Part shown: positions 17,283 through 26,900 of the stretch, in pieces | Numbering within the stretch: the stretch's first letter is position 1 | Layout: each line of letters starts with the position of its first letter | Assembly (NCBI RefSeq): GCF_001045465.1 | Contig: NZ_LFND01000001.1 | Coordinates: 1,116,001 to 1,180,000 of the forward strand | Length of the DNA: 64,000 nucleotides | Source of the DNA: Chryseobacterium angstadtii | Lineage (GTDB): Bacteria; Bacteroidota; Bacteroidia; Flavobacteriales; Weeksellaceae | Direction of reading: 5' to 3' | The notes under the pieces: model-generated | The model's input: the letters and a program-made list of their open reading frames with translations, nothing else | Told to the model about the DNA's origin: nothing | The model's database searches: none | Translations under genes and position numbers: made by a program

Positions 17283-17319
17283 TTATCCTTGTCAAGGTTC
17301 AAAACCTTGACAAGGATAA
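17283..17319. repeat. Perfect 17-bp inverted repeat hairpin
   Basis: TTATCCTTGTCAAGGTT and AACCTTGACAAGGATAA are perfect reverse complements separated by CAA. The hairpin follows the YjjG stop by 16 bases but has no T tract, so it resembles an intergenic palindromic repeat more than a terminator. Confidence 0.8.
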
Positions 17320-17440
17320 TAAAAACTATCCGGTAATTCAACAACTTCCGCCTTCTTGCTCGCATTTTCCTTTCATTATTGAAAACTCAGGCTAAAGTAT
17401 TTTCTTAAACTCTTACCAGATCTTAAAGCTTCAATTATTT

Positions 17441-17474
17441 TTCACTATTCACTATTCACTATTCACTATTCACT
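17441..17474. repeat. Heptanucleotide tandem repeat (TTCACTA)
   Basis: Four full copies of TTCACTA plus a partial TTCACT lie in tandem about 70 bases upstream of the PepSY-like gene. The tract could vary in copy number by slippage; it is not inside a coding region. Confidence 0.85.
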
Positions 17475-17542
17475 TGTTCCTAATTCTTTCCTAAATTGAT
17501 TCTGAACTTTGCTCCATCATAAAGACAGAAAAAATTTACATT

Positions 17543-17992
17543 ATGAAAAATTTAAAAAAAATTACCGGAGCATTTGTTTTATTCTTTTTATTCGCAGGCG
17601 GATTTATTTTTGCACAGGACAGAGCGATTAATGCCAATCAGTTGCCTAAAACAGCCAAGAACTTCCTTGCCTTACATTTTAAAGGAATTGACGTGGGGTC
17701 GGCTACGGAAGACCGCGAGATCTATGGCGTTGATGAATACAAAGTATATCTGGCGAATGGAGTAAAAGTGGAATTCGACAGCAAAGGAAACTGGAAAGAG
17801 GTAGACGGAAAACATCAGAAACTTCCCTATGGATTTATTCCTGCTTCCATCAGAAACTATGCCGCTAAAAACTTCCCGAATACCTATGTGATCAAAATAG
17901 AAAAAGAAAGATGGTCTTATAAAGCTGAACTTTCTAACGGACTGGATCTTGAATTCGACAGAGATGGAAATTTCAAAAGAATTGATGATTAA
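17543..17992 (+). CDS. PepSY-like secreted protein
   Basis: The 149-residue protein has a signal peptide (hydrophobic about 9-22, then FAQD) and two PepSY-like repeats. Each has the pattern of an acidic/aromatic strand pair ending in LEFDRDGNF or VEFDSKGNW, with the preceding LPKTAKNFL and IPASIRNYAAKNFP helices. Tandem PepSY-like modules of this sort (DUF2874) are common in Bacteroidota periplasmic proteins, often beside two-component genes. Here the response regulator and kinase genes follow 177 bases downstream, so this protein may be their target or sensor partner; that link is an inference. Confidence 0.8.
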   Translation: MKNLKKITGAFVLFFLFAGGFIFAQDRAINANQLPKTAKNFLALHFKGIDVGSATEDREIYGVDEYKVYLANGVKVEFDSKGNWKEVDGKHQKLPYGFIPASIRNYAAKNFPNTYVIKIEKERWSYKAELSNGLDLEFDRDGNFKRIDD

Positions 17993-18143
17993 TTCAACAA
18001 AAAAATAGAGTTGAGGAAGTTGGAGAGTGGAAGTTTTTAAAGTGATAATATCTATTGTAAAAATAGCTATAAGAAGGAAGCCAAACGCGTTTTTTCCTGA
18101 AATAACTTCCACGCTCCGGTTTTTCTTCCTGCTTTGTATTCCC

Positions 18144-18151
18144 TATATTTG
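18144..18151 (+). promoter_or_regulatory. Candidate -7 element for the two-component operon
   Basis: TATATTTG matches TAnnTTTG 19 bases before the response-regulator ATG. No TTG lies at the usual -33 distance, so the call rests on the -7 box alone. Confidence 0.35.
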
Positions 18152-18169
18152 ATAAGCCAATACTGCAGA

Positions 18170-18841
18170 ATGAAGATATTAATAGTAGAAGATGAGCCGG
18201 AACTGAAAAATACAGTCCAGACTTTTTTGGAAGCAGAGCATTTTATTGTGGAATTTGCCCTTACCTATCATGCCGGACTTGAAAAAATTATTTCTTATGA
18301 ATACGACTGTATTCTTCTGGATATTATGCTGCCGGACGGAAGCGGAATGGATCTGCTGAGAGAAATTAAAAAACTTCATAAAAAGGATCCCGTTATTATT
18401 TTGTCCGCAAAGGATTCCGTAGATGATAAAGTTGCCGGACTTGAGATAGGTGCGGATGATTATCTGGCGAAACCATTTCACCTTGCAGAGCTGATGGCCA
18501 GAATACGGTCTGTCATCAGAAGAAAAAACCAGGACGGTGAAAACACGATCTCTTATAAAAATATTGTCATTGATCCGGAAAACAGAACCGTTAAAGTAGG
18601 TAACGAAGATCTGATCCTAAACCGTAAAGAATATGATCTTCTCTACTATTTTGTGATTCATCCGGAGAAAACACTGCAGAAAACAACCCTGGCTGAAGCG
18701 ATCTGGGGAGATTATATAGATCAGGCGGACAGTCTGGATTTTATTTACTCACAAATTAAAAATCTTCGTAAAAAGCTGAAAACACTCCATGCAGAAGCCG
18801 ATTTTCAGGCGGTTTACGGAATAGGATATAAATTAGTCTGA
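18170..18841 (+). CDS. OmpR/PhoB-family response regulator
   Basis: I use the ATG at 18170, where MKILIVEDEPEL begins a canonical receiver domain; the upstream in-frame codons add nothing recognisable. The 223-residue protein has the acidic pair in EDEP, the phospho-acceptor Asp in DCILLDIMLPDGSG, and the conserved Lys in DYLAKPFH. A C-terminal winged-helix DNA-binding domain follows (LNRKEYDLLYYF, VYGIGYKLV). The histidine kinase ATG immediately follows its stop, so the pair is translated from one message. Confidence 0.93.
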   Translation: MKILIVEDEPELKNTVQTFLEAEHFIVEFALTYHAGLEKIISYEYDCILLDIMLPDGSGMDLLREIKKLHKKDPVIILSAKDSVDDKVAGLEIGADDYLAKPFHLAELMARIRSVIRRKNQDGENTISYKNIVIDPENRTVKVGNEDLILNRKEYDLLYYFVIHPEKTLQKTTLAEAIWGDYIDQADSLDFIYSQIKNLRKKLKTLHAEADFQAVYGIGYKLV

Positions 18842-20128
18842 ATGAAAGTTTCGTTAAAATACTACACCATCAAATACCTGATCGTTATCCTGCTGCTTAT
18901 TATTGCAGTGTGGGCGGCTCTGTTCTACGCCTATATTCTGGATGAGGTCTATGATAATGTAGATGATGGGCTTAAAGACAGAAAAATACAGATTATTAAA
19001 GCGGTATATCACGATCCTAAGCTCCTGGACAGCAAAGATTTCGGATTTAATGAGTTTACAATCAAAGCTGTTTCTGAAGCTGAGTATAAAGAAAAGAACA
19101 GATTATACAATAAGATGTTCTATATGGAATATGATGACAAGGACCAGCCTTACCGCGTATTGGAGACTGATTTTATCGACCAGTTCGGAAAACGCCAGCG
19201 CCTTGAAATACGAACATCCACCGTAGAGCAGGACGAGCTGGTGTATGATCTTACAACGGCTCTTATTGTGCTCTATATTCTGCTTGTCATAAGTATTGTA
19301 GCGGTTAATGGTTATCTCCTGAATAAAGCCATGCGTCCTTTTTATGTCATCTTGAATCGCCTCAAAAAATACCAGTTTGGCGCTTCATCTTCTTCACCGG
19401 AAATTCAGAATTATTCCATCAAAGAGTTTGAAGAGCTCAACGTAGAGATCGAAGAGATGATAGAGCGGAACGAACTTGTTTTTCATCAACAGAAACAGTT
19501 TATAGAAAATGCTTCTCATGAACTTCAGACACCTCTGGCTATCGTTACCAATAAAATTGATCTGGCCATTCAGAACAGCGATCTGGATGAAAGGAATATG
19601 AATTTCCTTACCGAAGTGAAAGGAGATCTGAGACGGATGGCAGGATTGAATAAATCCCTTCTGATGCTTTCAAAAATAGAGAACAGCCAGTTTAATAAAA
19701 CCTCAAAAGTGGATTTCAATGAAATGATTACGGAGCTGGTTAAAAACTATGAAGATTTTATTGAATTCAAAAAAATAAAAGTCAGTATTATCGAAAAAGG
19801 ATTCTTCGGTGCTGACTTTAACCGGGATCTTGCGGAAATTCTGCTTTCCAATCTGCTTAAAAATGCAGTCAGATATAATCGCCAGGAAGGCAGTGTGAAA
19901 ATTATTATAGAAGAGAGCAGACTGATCTTTCAGAATAGCGGTAGTAGCGTTCCATTGGACAAAACACAGATCTTCAATCGTTTTTACAAACAGGGTTCAG
20001 ATCACAGTTCTACCGGGCTGGGGCTGTCTATTATCAGGACTATAACAAAACAATATCCCGGTTGGGGTATCGTCTATGATTTTGAAGATGGGATGCACTG
20101 TTTTATTCTTTCTAAAAATCAAATGTAA
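18842..20128 (+). CDS. Sensor histidine kinase
   Basis: The 428-residue protein has two membrane segments (about 10-32 and 138-160) flanking a roughly 100-residue periplasmic sensor region. The dimerisation box has the phospho-acceptor His in NASHELQTPL. An HATPase domain follows with an N box (LLSNLLKNAVRYN) and a G box (STGLGLSI). It autophosphorylates and passes phosphate to the adjacent regulator. The signal is unknown; the PepSY-like secreted protein upstream is a candidate partner. Its stop lies one base from the convergent lipoprotein gene, leaving no room for a separate terminator. Confidence 0.92.
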   Translation: MKVSLKYYTIKYLIVILLLIIAVWAALFYAYILDEVYDNVDDGLKDRKIQIIKAVYHDPKLLDSKDFGFNEFTIKAVSEAEYKEKNRLYNKMFYMEYDDKDQPYRVLETDFIDQFGKRQRLEIRTSTVEQDELVYDLTTALIVLYILLVISIVAVNGYLLNKAMRPFYVILNRLKKYQFGASSSSPEIQNYSIKEFEELNVEIEEMIERNELVFHQQKQFIENASHELQTPLAIVTNKIDLAIQNSDLDERNMNFLTEVKGDLRRMAGLNKSLLMLSKIENSQFNKTSKVDFNEMITELVKNYEDFIEFKKIKVSIIEKGFFGADFNRDLAEILLSNLLKNAVRYNRQEGSVKIIIEESRLIFQNSGSSVPLDKTQIFNRFYKQGSDHSSTGLGLSIIRTITKQYPGWGIVYDFEDGMHCFILSKNQM

Positions 20129-20129
20129 T

Positions 20130-20492
20130 TTATTTTTCCTGAATTAAAATATTGGGAAATGAAGCGGGATGATCTTTAAACAGATACCGGTATCTGGAAT
20201 CTTCATAGATACTCATAATAAACCTGTCCCCATCATTGTTCTTAACTTGATGAAAGCTTTTAAGATCAATAAAATCTTTTAATTCAAAAACCTGGTCTTT
20301 GTATAGAACGTAGTTGAAAAAGCGGGTAACTTTTCCTGAGTCTTCGGGATTTCTGCTTTTAAGAATGATGGTATGTTTTAAGAACAAATCATTTTTATTT
20401 TTATAAATCAATTCGTCCTTAATATTCATGTAATGAGGTTCTTTTTTGCATGAAGTCAAAACAAGAAGAATAAGTAACCCTATATTTTTCAT
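20130..20492 (-). CDS. Small lipoprotein of unknown function
   Basis: The 120-residue protein opens with a lipoprotein signal (LLILLVLTSC, Cys at residue 15) followed by KKEP, typical of Bacteroidota outer-surface or periplasmic lipoproteins. The remainder is hydrophilic and mixed alpha/beta, with no family that I recognise. The gene converges on the histidine kinase with one base between stops. The trpS terminator lies just upstream of its start. Confidence 0.65.
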   Translation of the reverse strand: MKNIGLLILLVLTSCKKEPHYMNIKDELIYKNKNDLFLKHTIILKSRNPEDSGKVTRFFNYVLYKDQVFELKDFIDLKSFHQVKNNDGDRFIMSIYEDSRYRYLFKDHPASFPNILIQEK

Positions 20493-20515
20493 TACAATAA
20501 AATTACAAAAAAATA

Positions 20516-20540
20516 AAAGCCTTTCGATAGGAAAGGCTTT
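20516..20540 (-). terminator. Terminator of trpS
   Basis: AAAGCCTTTC pairs with GAAAGGCTTT across a five-base loop. Read on the minus strand it follows trpS and ends in a T-rich run. Confidence 0.8.
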
Positions 20541-20562
20541 TTTTATATTTAAATAGCAGGGA

Positions 20563-21531
20563 TTAAATTCCCAGGCTTGCTCTTACTCTTTTAATGGTTT
20601 CAGTAGCAACCACTCTTGTTTTTGATGCACCTTCCTGAAGTTTAGCTTCAAGCTCATCCAGGTTGTTCATATAGTAAGCGAACATTTCTCTTTCTTTGGC
20701 AAAACGGGTTAAAATCAGATTGAGCAGCTCAAGTTTAGCGTGTCCGTAACCGAAGTTTCCGGCCAGATATTTAGCTCTTAATTCTTCCGTTTGTTCAGGA
20801 GTGGCAATCAGTTCGTAAATCGCGAAAATCTTATCTGTTTCAGGATCTTTTGGTTCTTCCAGAGCTTTAGAATCGGTTTCTATGCTCATTACCTGCTTTT
20901 TCAGTTCCTTTTCCGGTAAGAAAATGTTGATGATATTTCCCATGGATTTAGACATTTTACGGCCATCTGTTCCGGGAACATATTTCGTGTCTTCCTGAAG
21001 CTCAGACTGAGGCAGTACAAAAACTTCCCCCATCTGATTGTTGAACCTTGAAGCTACATCACGCGCGATTTCCAAATGCTGAAGCTGATCTTTTCCAACG
21101 GGAACAATTTCCGCGTCATACAGTAAAATATCTGCTGCCATCAGAATAGGGTAAGTAAACAGTCCGGCGTTCACATCCTGAAGCCTGTCTGCCTTATCCT
21201 TAAATGAATGAGCAAGCGTTAATCTTTGATACGGAAAGAAACATGATAAATGCCAAGATAGTTCACAGGTTTCAGGGATATCACTCTGTCTGTAAAAATA
21301 TGTTTTTTCTGTATCCAGTCCACAAGCAAGCCAAGCCGCAGCAATCTCGTAGGTATTCTGTTTTAAGACCTTCGCATCTTTAATCTGGGTAAGAGAGTGA
21401 AGATTCGCAATAAATAAAAATGATTCATTTCCTTCCTGCTTGGAAAGTTCAATAGCAGGAATAATCGCCCCAAGCAGATTTCCAAGATGGGGTGTTCCGG
21501 TGGCTTGAATGCCGGTAAGAATTCTTGACAT
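20563..21531 (-). CDS. trpS: Tryptophanyl-tRNA synthetase
   Basis: The 322-residue class I synthetase charges tRNA-Trp. Its HIGH-equivalent motif is TGTPHLGNLLG at about 12-22 and its KMSKS motif is GRKMSKSMGN. Length matches the bacterial enzyme. A minus-strand -7 candidate lies at 21564-21571, about 32 bases before the ATG, and a terminator follows the gene, so it appears to be transcribed alone. Confidence 0.96.
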   Translation of the reverse strand: MSRILTGIQATGTPHLGNLLGAIIPAIELSKQEGNESFLFIANLHSLTQIKDAKVLKQNTYEIAAAWLACGLDTEKTYFYRQSDIPETCELSWHLSCFFPYQRLTLAHSFKDKADRLQDVNAGLFTYPILMAADILLYDAEIVPVGKDQLQHLEIARDVASRFNNQMGEVFVLPQSELQEDTKYVPGTDGRKMSKSMGNIINIFLPEKELKKQVMSIETDSKALEEPKDPETDKIFAIYELIATPEQTEELRAKYLAGNFGYGHAKLELLNLILTRFAKEREMFAYYMNNLDELEAKLQEGASKTRVVATETIKRVRASLGI

Positions 21532-21563
21532 TTGTTTTTTGTTTATTAAAAATTAATGAATAG

Positions 21564-21571
21564 CAAATTTA
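21564..21571 (-). promoter_or_regulatory. Candidate trpS -7 element
   Basis: The minus strand reads TAAATTTG followed by C, matching TAnnTTTG. No convincing TTG -33 box is seen. Confidence 0.45.
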
Positions 21572-21637
21572 CGAGGTTTTGCGGAATAAATCTGAAAAAT
21601 TCAAGGATTAAAAAATGGTATGCAGAAAAAGAAAAAA

Positions 21638-21679
21638 TTACCAAATCATCACATCGCCACATTAACACATCATCACATC
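21638..21679. repeat. Degenerate CATCACAT-type repeat
   Basis: Short units related to CATCACAT and CACATTAACA recur four to five times between trpS and the SanA-like gene. It is a low-complexity intergenic repeat without coding potential. Confidence 0.5.
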
Positions 21680-22327
21680 CTATGAAGGAATCATAATCTT
21701 TTCCCCTCCGAATTTCGGCTGCACCCCGAAAAGCAGATCCCAGTACACCTTCGCCTTCGCAAGGTATTCTCTCAGGTTGGTTTTTAAGCCGGCATATTTG
21801 TTCACATCTGCCGCATTGAATCCGAAAGCTTCCATCCCGTTTTCTCTTGCCAGGAAAACAGCTCTCTCGTTGTGAAACTTCTGCGAAATGATCACCAGTT
21901 GATGCTGCCCGAAAATATCTTTAGCTCTGATAACAGAATCCAGGGTTCTGAATCCGGCATGATCCATTACAATTCTGTTCTGAGAGATACCGCGCTGCAT
22001 CAGTGCAAGCTGCATATCTTCAGGTTCATTGTAGTCCTTGCGGCTGTTGTCTCCGCTTACGATGATGTATTCTATTTTTCCGCTTTTATAAAGATCTGCG
22101 GCAGCCTGTATTCTGTTATCAAAATAAGCGTTGGGCATTCCGTTGCTTAATGTTTTTCCGGTTCCGAGGAGTAGGGCCACTTTTGTTTTGGGAATATCAG
22201 CCATTTTGTAAGAAACAAATGTGCTGCTTTCTTTTTTGATGCTGTAGTTGGCCCAGACTATAAAAATAATTCCCGCCACAAGAAGAAGCAGGAAAAATTT
22301 AAAAATATTTTTGATTACTCTTTTCAT
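21680..22327 (-). CDS. SanA/YdcF-family (DUF218) membrane protein
   Basis: I start at the ATG at 22327, where MKRVIKN leads into a transmembrane helix (about 8-26); an upstream in-frame ATG would lie inside the lspA coding region. The 215-residue protein has the DUF218 core: LLLGTG, the Asn-Arg of FDNRIQAAADLY, IVSGDN, and a late SQKFHNERA. SanA in enterobacteria affects envelope permeability, and YdcF binds SAM; the biochemical role of this family is unclear. It lies next to lspA on the same strand. Confidence 0.82.
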   Translation of the reverse strand: MKRVIKNIFKFFLLLLVAGIIFIVWANYSIKKESSTFVSYKMADIPKTKVALLLGTGKTLSNGMPNAYFDNRIQAAADLYKSGKIEYIIVSGDNSRKDYNEPEDMQLALMQRGISQNRIVMDHAGFRTLDSVIRAKDIFGQHQLVIISQKFHNERAVFLARENGMEAFGFNAADVNKYAGLKTNLREYLAKAKVYWDLLFGVQPKFGGEKIMIPS

Positions 22328-22340
22328 TCGGAATACTGTT

Positions 22341-22979
22341 CTAAAACTCAAGTCCGTTCGGGAAAGCTTTTTTTCTGAATATTAATAAAAATGCAGCGCC
22401 TATCGTAATGGCAGAATCAGCTACATTGAAGATGTATTTAAAAAATTCAATATGCTTGCCCCCGATTAATGGGATGTTTTCAGGAACATACCAGTCTACC
22501 AGAGGAAAGTGAAGCATATCTACCACACATCCTTTCATGAAAGCAGAATAGCCCTGTCCTACAGGAACAAATTTTGAAATACCGCCGTATCCTATCCATC
22601 GGTCGATACTTGGGTCATAAACTGTTCCGCTGTCGAAAATAAGCCCGTAAAACATGCCGTCGATAATATTTCCGATAGCTCCGGCAAAAATAATAGCCAT
22701 TGGAATCAGAAGATAATTGGAAGCCCCCTGTTTCAGCCATTTTTTGAACATATAAACCATTCCTCCAATCAGAAAAAGTCTCAGGATGACCAGGAAATAT
22801 TTTCCGATAATTCCTCCGAAATGAAGCCCGTAAGCCATTCCCGGATTCTCTACGAAAGTCAGCTTAAAGCCCGGAAGAACAGAAACGCTGTCGTCCAGGT
22901 TGAAATGGGTTTTGATGTAAATTTTCGAAGCCTGATCAATTAACAATACCAGAAATGTTATAGCTAAGATCTTTTTCAT
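22341..22979 (-). CDS. lspA: Lipoprotein signal peptidase (signal peptidase II)
   Basis: The 212-residue protein has four membrane helices and the two conserved catalytic aspartate regions: AGAIGNIIDGMFYG and FNVADSAITIG. The N-terminal NPGMAYG motif also matches the family. It removes signal peptides from diacylglyceryl-modified prolipoproteins, of which this window alone encodes several. An insert of about 35 residues between the catalytic regions is typical of the Bacteroidota form, which is longer than the 164-residue E. coli protein. Its ATG touches the stop of the small protein upstream. Confidence 0.95.
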   Translation of the reverse strand: MKKILAITFLVLLIDQASKIYIKTHFNLDDSVSVLPGFKLTFVENPGMAYGLHFGGIIGKYFLVILRLFLIGGMVYMFKKWLKQGASNYLLIPMAIIFAGAIGNIIDGMFYGLIFDSGTVYDPSIDRWIGYGGISKFVPVGQGYSAFMKGCVVDMLHFPLVDWYVPENIPLIGGKHIEFFKYIFNVADSAITIGAAFLLIFRKKAFPNGLEF

Positions 22980-23164
22980 TACAATCCTTTTGGTTTAGAT
23001 GGTTTTTCAGGGTTTTTCTTATCGAAAACTTTCTTGGCCACCTTTTCTGTATGGAACGTGTTTTTGGTATGAGCCTTTTCAAATTTAATGTTCATTTCTT
23101 TTAAAACACTTTTCAGTGCGCTCAGTTCCATAGGATTTTTAGGATGTACTATGATAGATTCCAT
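22979..23164 (-). CDS. Small DUF2683-like protein
   Basis: I favour the ATG at 23164, because MESIIVHPKNPMELSALKSV is the usual start of this small Bacteroidota family; a longer reading from 23206 would overlap the previous gene and add CPKC. The 61-residue product has an N-terminal beta-alpha unit and a basic Lys/Pro-rich tail. The family resembles antitoxin-like or DUF2683 proteins but has no assigned job. Its stop overlaps the lspA start codon, so the two are co-translated. Confidence 0.65.
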   Translation of the reverse strand: MESIIVHPKNPMELSALKSVLKEMNIKFEKAHTKNTFHTEKVAKKVFDKKNPEKPSKPKGL

Positions 23165-23183
23165 TTTCTTTTCTGTTTTAATA

Positions 23184-23429
23184 TTACATTTTGGACAATT
23201 CGTCAAGTCTTTTCCTGTCTTTTTCCGAAAGGTCCCGAACTCCGTTTTTGCCCATCTTACTCAATAGTCTGTCAATTTCTTTTTCCCTTTCACGTTTGTC
23301 TGAATTAAACTGATCGTCTATGGTGTAGTTTCTGTGCTGTTCCGGAAAAAATCTGTTTTTGATTTTTGCCCAGTTAACAAATAGTAAAACTGCAGCAACG
23401 ATGATCACTAAAATTAATACTTCGTTCAT
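23184..23429 (-). CDS. Small membrane-anchored protein (DUF6576-like tail)
   Basis: The 81-residue protein has one N-terminal membrane helix (about 3-20) and a highly charged cytoplasmic tail ending IDRLLSKMGK ... LSEKDRKRLDELS. That tail resembles the short C-terminal motif found on Bacteroidota rhomboid-family proteins (DUF6576). Function is unknown. It lies between the dksA-like gene and the DUF2683-like gene in a compact minus-strand run leading to lspA. Confidence 0.65.
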   Translation of the reverse strand: MNEVLILVIIVAAVLLFVNWAKIKNRFFPEQHRNYTIDDQFNSDKREREKEIDRLLSKMGKNGVRDLSEKDRKRLDELSKM

Positions 23430-23510
23430 GGGTATACATTAAAAATTAGGTTTATAAAGTATCCGTGAATACGATATAAACCCAATATTATCTTTACAAA
23501 CCTTTACGGC

Positions 23511-23891
23511 TTATTTCTGCATATTTTTTGCTTCAATGCTCAATGTAGCATGAGGAACGGCCAACAGTCTTTCTTTTGGAATCAGTTTTCCTGTTACTCT
23601 GCATACACCATAGGTTTTATTTTCGATTCTGATCAAGGCATTTTTAAGATCACGCACGAATTTTTCCTGGCGTCCTGCCAATATAGAGTTTTGCTCCTTG
23701 CTCAGTGTTTCTGCTCCTTCTTCAAAAGCTTTGAAGGTAGGGGAAGTATCATCGGTACCGTTGTTCTGGTCATTGATGAAGCTTTCTCTGATCAGCTGAA
23801 GATCTCTTTCTGCCTTTTCTATTTTTTCTCTTATAATCGCCTTAAATTCCTGTAAATCAGCATCGCTGTATCTAACTCTTTCGTCTGACAT
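23511..23891 (-). CDS. DksA/TraR-family protein with degenerate zinc finger
   Basis: The 126-residue protein has the long N-terminal coiled-coil (about 10-80) and the C-terminal finger region of DksA/TraR proteins, which bind the secondary channel of RNA polymerase. The finger reads YGVCRVTGKLIPKERLLAVP: only the first Cys of the usual C4 zinc site remains, which is common in Bacteroidota versions. It lies 59 bases after ileS on the same strand and before the small membrane protein. A role in rRNA or stress transcription is inferred from the family. Confidence 0.85.
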   Translation of the reverse strand: MSDERVRYSDADLQEFKAIIREKIEKAERDLQLIRESFINDQNNGTDDTSPTFKAFEEGAETLSKEQNSILAGRQEKFVRDLKNALIRIENKTYGVCRVTGKLIPKERLLAVPHATLSIEAKNMQK

Positions 23892-23950
23892 GTTCTTTTC
23901 TCTTTTTTAATAAAATTATGAAATGGAATTTGAAATACAATAACTATATG

Positions 23951-26900
23951 TTAATTCTTTTCGATATTTATCTTAAAATTAACCTCATCTATTTCGATTT
24001 CGTTAAAATTTGAAAGTGAAGATACAATTTCTATTTTATTTGACAAGACCTCCGAAGAAATATATTCCTCATTTTTCTTAACATCTTCAATGAAAGGTGA
24101 ATTTTCTTCAATGAAGATTTTGATTCTGTCTGTCAGTTCAAAGTCCTTGTCTTTTCGCAGGTTCTGAATTCTGTTGATGAACTCTCTTGCGATCCCTTCA
24201 GATTTTAATTCTTCTGTTAACGTCAAATCTAATGCCACAGTTGTTTTCCCATCGGAAGTTACGGTCCATCCCGGGATATCTTTTGTAGAGATTTCCACAT
24301 CTTCAAGGGTAATCTCATAGCCCTGGATGTCTGTTTTTCCTTCTTTTTCAAGAACGGCAATCTGTTCTGTATTAAGATTAGCGATCTCTCCTCCTACCGT
24401 TTTCATGTCTTTTCCTAATTTAGGACCCAGCGCTTTGAAATTCGGCTTGATCTGTTTGATGATAAGGTGAGAAGCTTCTTCTGCATTAATTAACTGTAAT
24501 TCTTTAACGTTTACTTCCTGTTTGATAAGGTCTGCAACCGCTAATAACTGTTCTTCAGTTTTGGCATCCAGAACCGGAACCAAAACTTTCTGTAAAGGCT
24601 GGCGAACTTTTACGTTTTCCTTCTTTCTCAATGAGAAAACCATACTGGTGATATTCTGTGCCAGGTGGGTTTTTTCCACAAGATCCTGATCGATCAGGTT
24701 TTCGTCAGCAACCGGGAAATCTGTTAAATGTACAGACTCACAGTTTTCTTTTCCTGTTACTTTATTTAAATCCTGATACAATTGATCCATAAAGAACGGA
24801 GCAATAGGCGCGGATAATTTCGCCACTGTTTCAAGACATGTATATAGAGTCTGGTAAGCAGAGATCTTGTCATCACTGTAATCTCCTTTCCAGAAACGTC
24901 TTCTGCACAGTCTTACGTACCAGTTGCTCAGGTTATCATTTACAAATGTACTGATCGCTCTGGCTACTCTTGTTGGTTCGTAATCTTCGTAGAATGCTTT
25001 TACTTCTTTAATTAAAAGATTAAGCTCAGAAAGGATCCATCGGTCTATTTCCGGACGGTTTTCCACTTCTTTTTCTGTATAATTGAAGCCATCCACATTC
25101 GCATACAGGGCAAAGAATGAGTAAGTGTTGTAAAGTGTTCCGAAGAACTTTCTTCTCACTTCGTCTATTCCTTCGATGTCAAACTTCAGGTTTTCCCACG
25201 GATTGGCATTCGAGATCATGTACCATCTGGTAGCATCCGGACCGTATACGGAAAGGGTTTCGAACGGATCTACCGCATTTCCTAAACGTTTTGACATTTT
25301 TTGGCCGTTTTTATCCAGAACCAGTCCGTTACTCATTACATTTTTATAAGCAACAGAATCAAATACAGCCGTTCCGATTGCATGAAGTGTATAGAACCAT
25401 CCACGAGTCTGGTCAACACCTTCTGCAATGAAATCAGCAGGGAATGCCTTATTATTGTCGATCATTTCTTTGTTCTCGAACGGATAATGCAGTTGTGCAT
25501 AAGGCATAGATCCTGAATCGAACCAAACGTCAATAAGGTCGCTCTCACGGCTCATTGCTTTTCCTGAATCCGAAACAAGCACCACTTTGTCCACCACATT
25601 TTTGTGAAGATCTACCAGTGAATAATTCTGCTCAGACATATTCCCGATCACAAAACCTTTGAACGGATTTTCTTTCATGAATCCGGCCTCAATAGATTTT
25701 TCTATTTCGTTGTACAGTTCCTCTACAGATCCCATGATCTTTTCTTCTTTAAGATCTTCCGTTCTCCAGATCGGCAACGGAATACCCCAATATCTTGAAC
25801 GGGATAAATTCCAGTCGTTCACATTTTCAAGCCAGTTCGCAAAACGTCCTTCTCCGGTCGCTTTCGGCTTCCAGTTGATTTCTTTGTTTAAATTAACCAG
25901 TCTGTCTTTTACAGCAGTCATTTTCACAAACCATGAATCAAGCGGATAATACAGTACAGGCTTGTCTGTTCTCCAGCAGTGTGGATAGCTGTGTACGTAT
26001 TTCTCTACTTTGAAAGCTTTGTTTTCTGTTTTCAGAACGATAGCCAGTTCTACATCCCATGATTTCTCAGGAGCAGTTCCCTCATCATAATATTCGTTCT
26101 TGATATATTTTCCTGAAAATACTTCAGGTACATTTTCTCCTTTGATGAATTTACCCTGTAAGTCCACAAGAGGAACAAGGTTGTCATTTTCATCCTTCAC
26201 CAACATCGGCGGGATTCCGTTTTCTTTTCCGACTCTGGCATCATCTGCACCAAACGTAGGAGCAATGTGAACGATACCTGTACCGTCCTCAGTCGTTACG
26301 AAATCTCCTATGATCACTCTGAATGCTTTCTCAGGCGAATCATTAGGGGTAAACCACGGGATGAGTTGTTCGTATTGAGTTCCGGCTAGCTTTTCTCCGG
26401 TGAATTCTTTTATAACTTTGAAAGGAATTACTTTACTTTCTGCAGTATACGCTGTGAAATCTTCATCCGTTCCTTCAGCATATTTTTTACCGAATACTTT
26501 AGGTACAAGCACTCTGGATAGAACAATCGTTATTGGTTCAAAAGTATATTGGTTGAATGTTTTTACCAAAACATATTCAATATCTCTTCCTACAGCAAGC
26601 GCTGTGTTGGATGGTAAAGTCCATGGAGTTGTTGTCCAGGCTAGAATGTGTACGTCTCCGTCTACATCAGTAAACAGTTCAGACGTTTCTTTCTTGGCTT
26701 TGAATTGTGCCACAACCGTTGTATCCGAAACATCACGGTACGTTCCCGGCTGATTAAGCTCGTGGGAAGAAAGTCCCGTTCCTGCTTTCGGAGAGTAAGG
26801 CTGGATCGTGTAACCTTTGTACAGCAAATCTTTTGTGTACAACTGCTTCAGCAACCACCAAACGGTTTCCATGTATTTTGACTTGTACGTGATGTAAGGA

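Noticed and set aside
17290..17312. A GGTTCAAAACC segment resembling a tRNA T-arm
   Set aside because: It is the centre of a perfect 17-bp hairpin and no acceptor, D or anticodon arm surrounds it.
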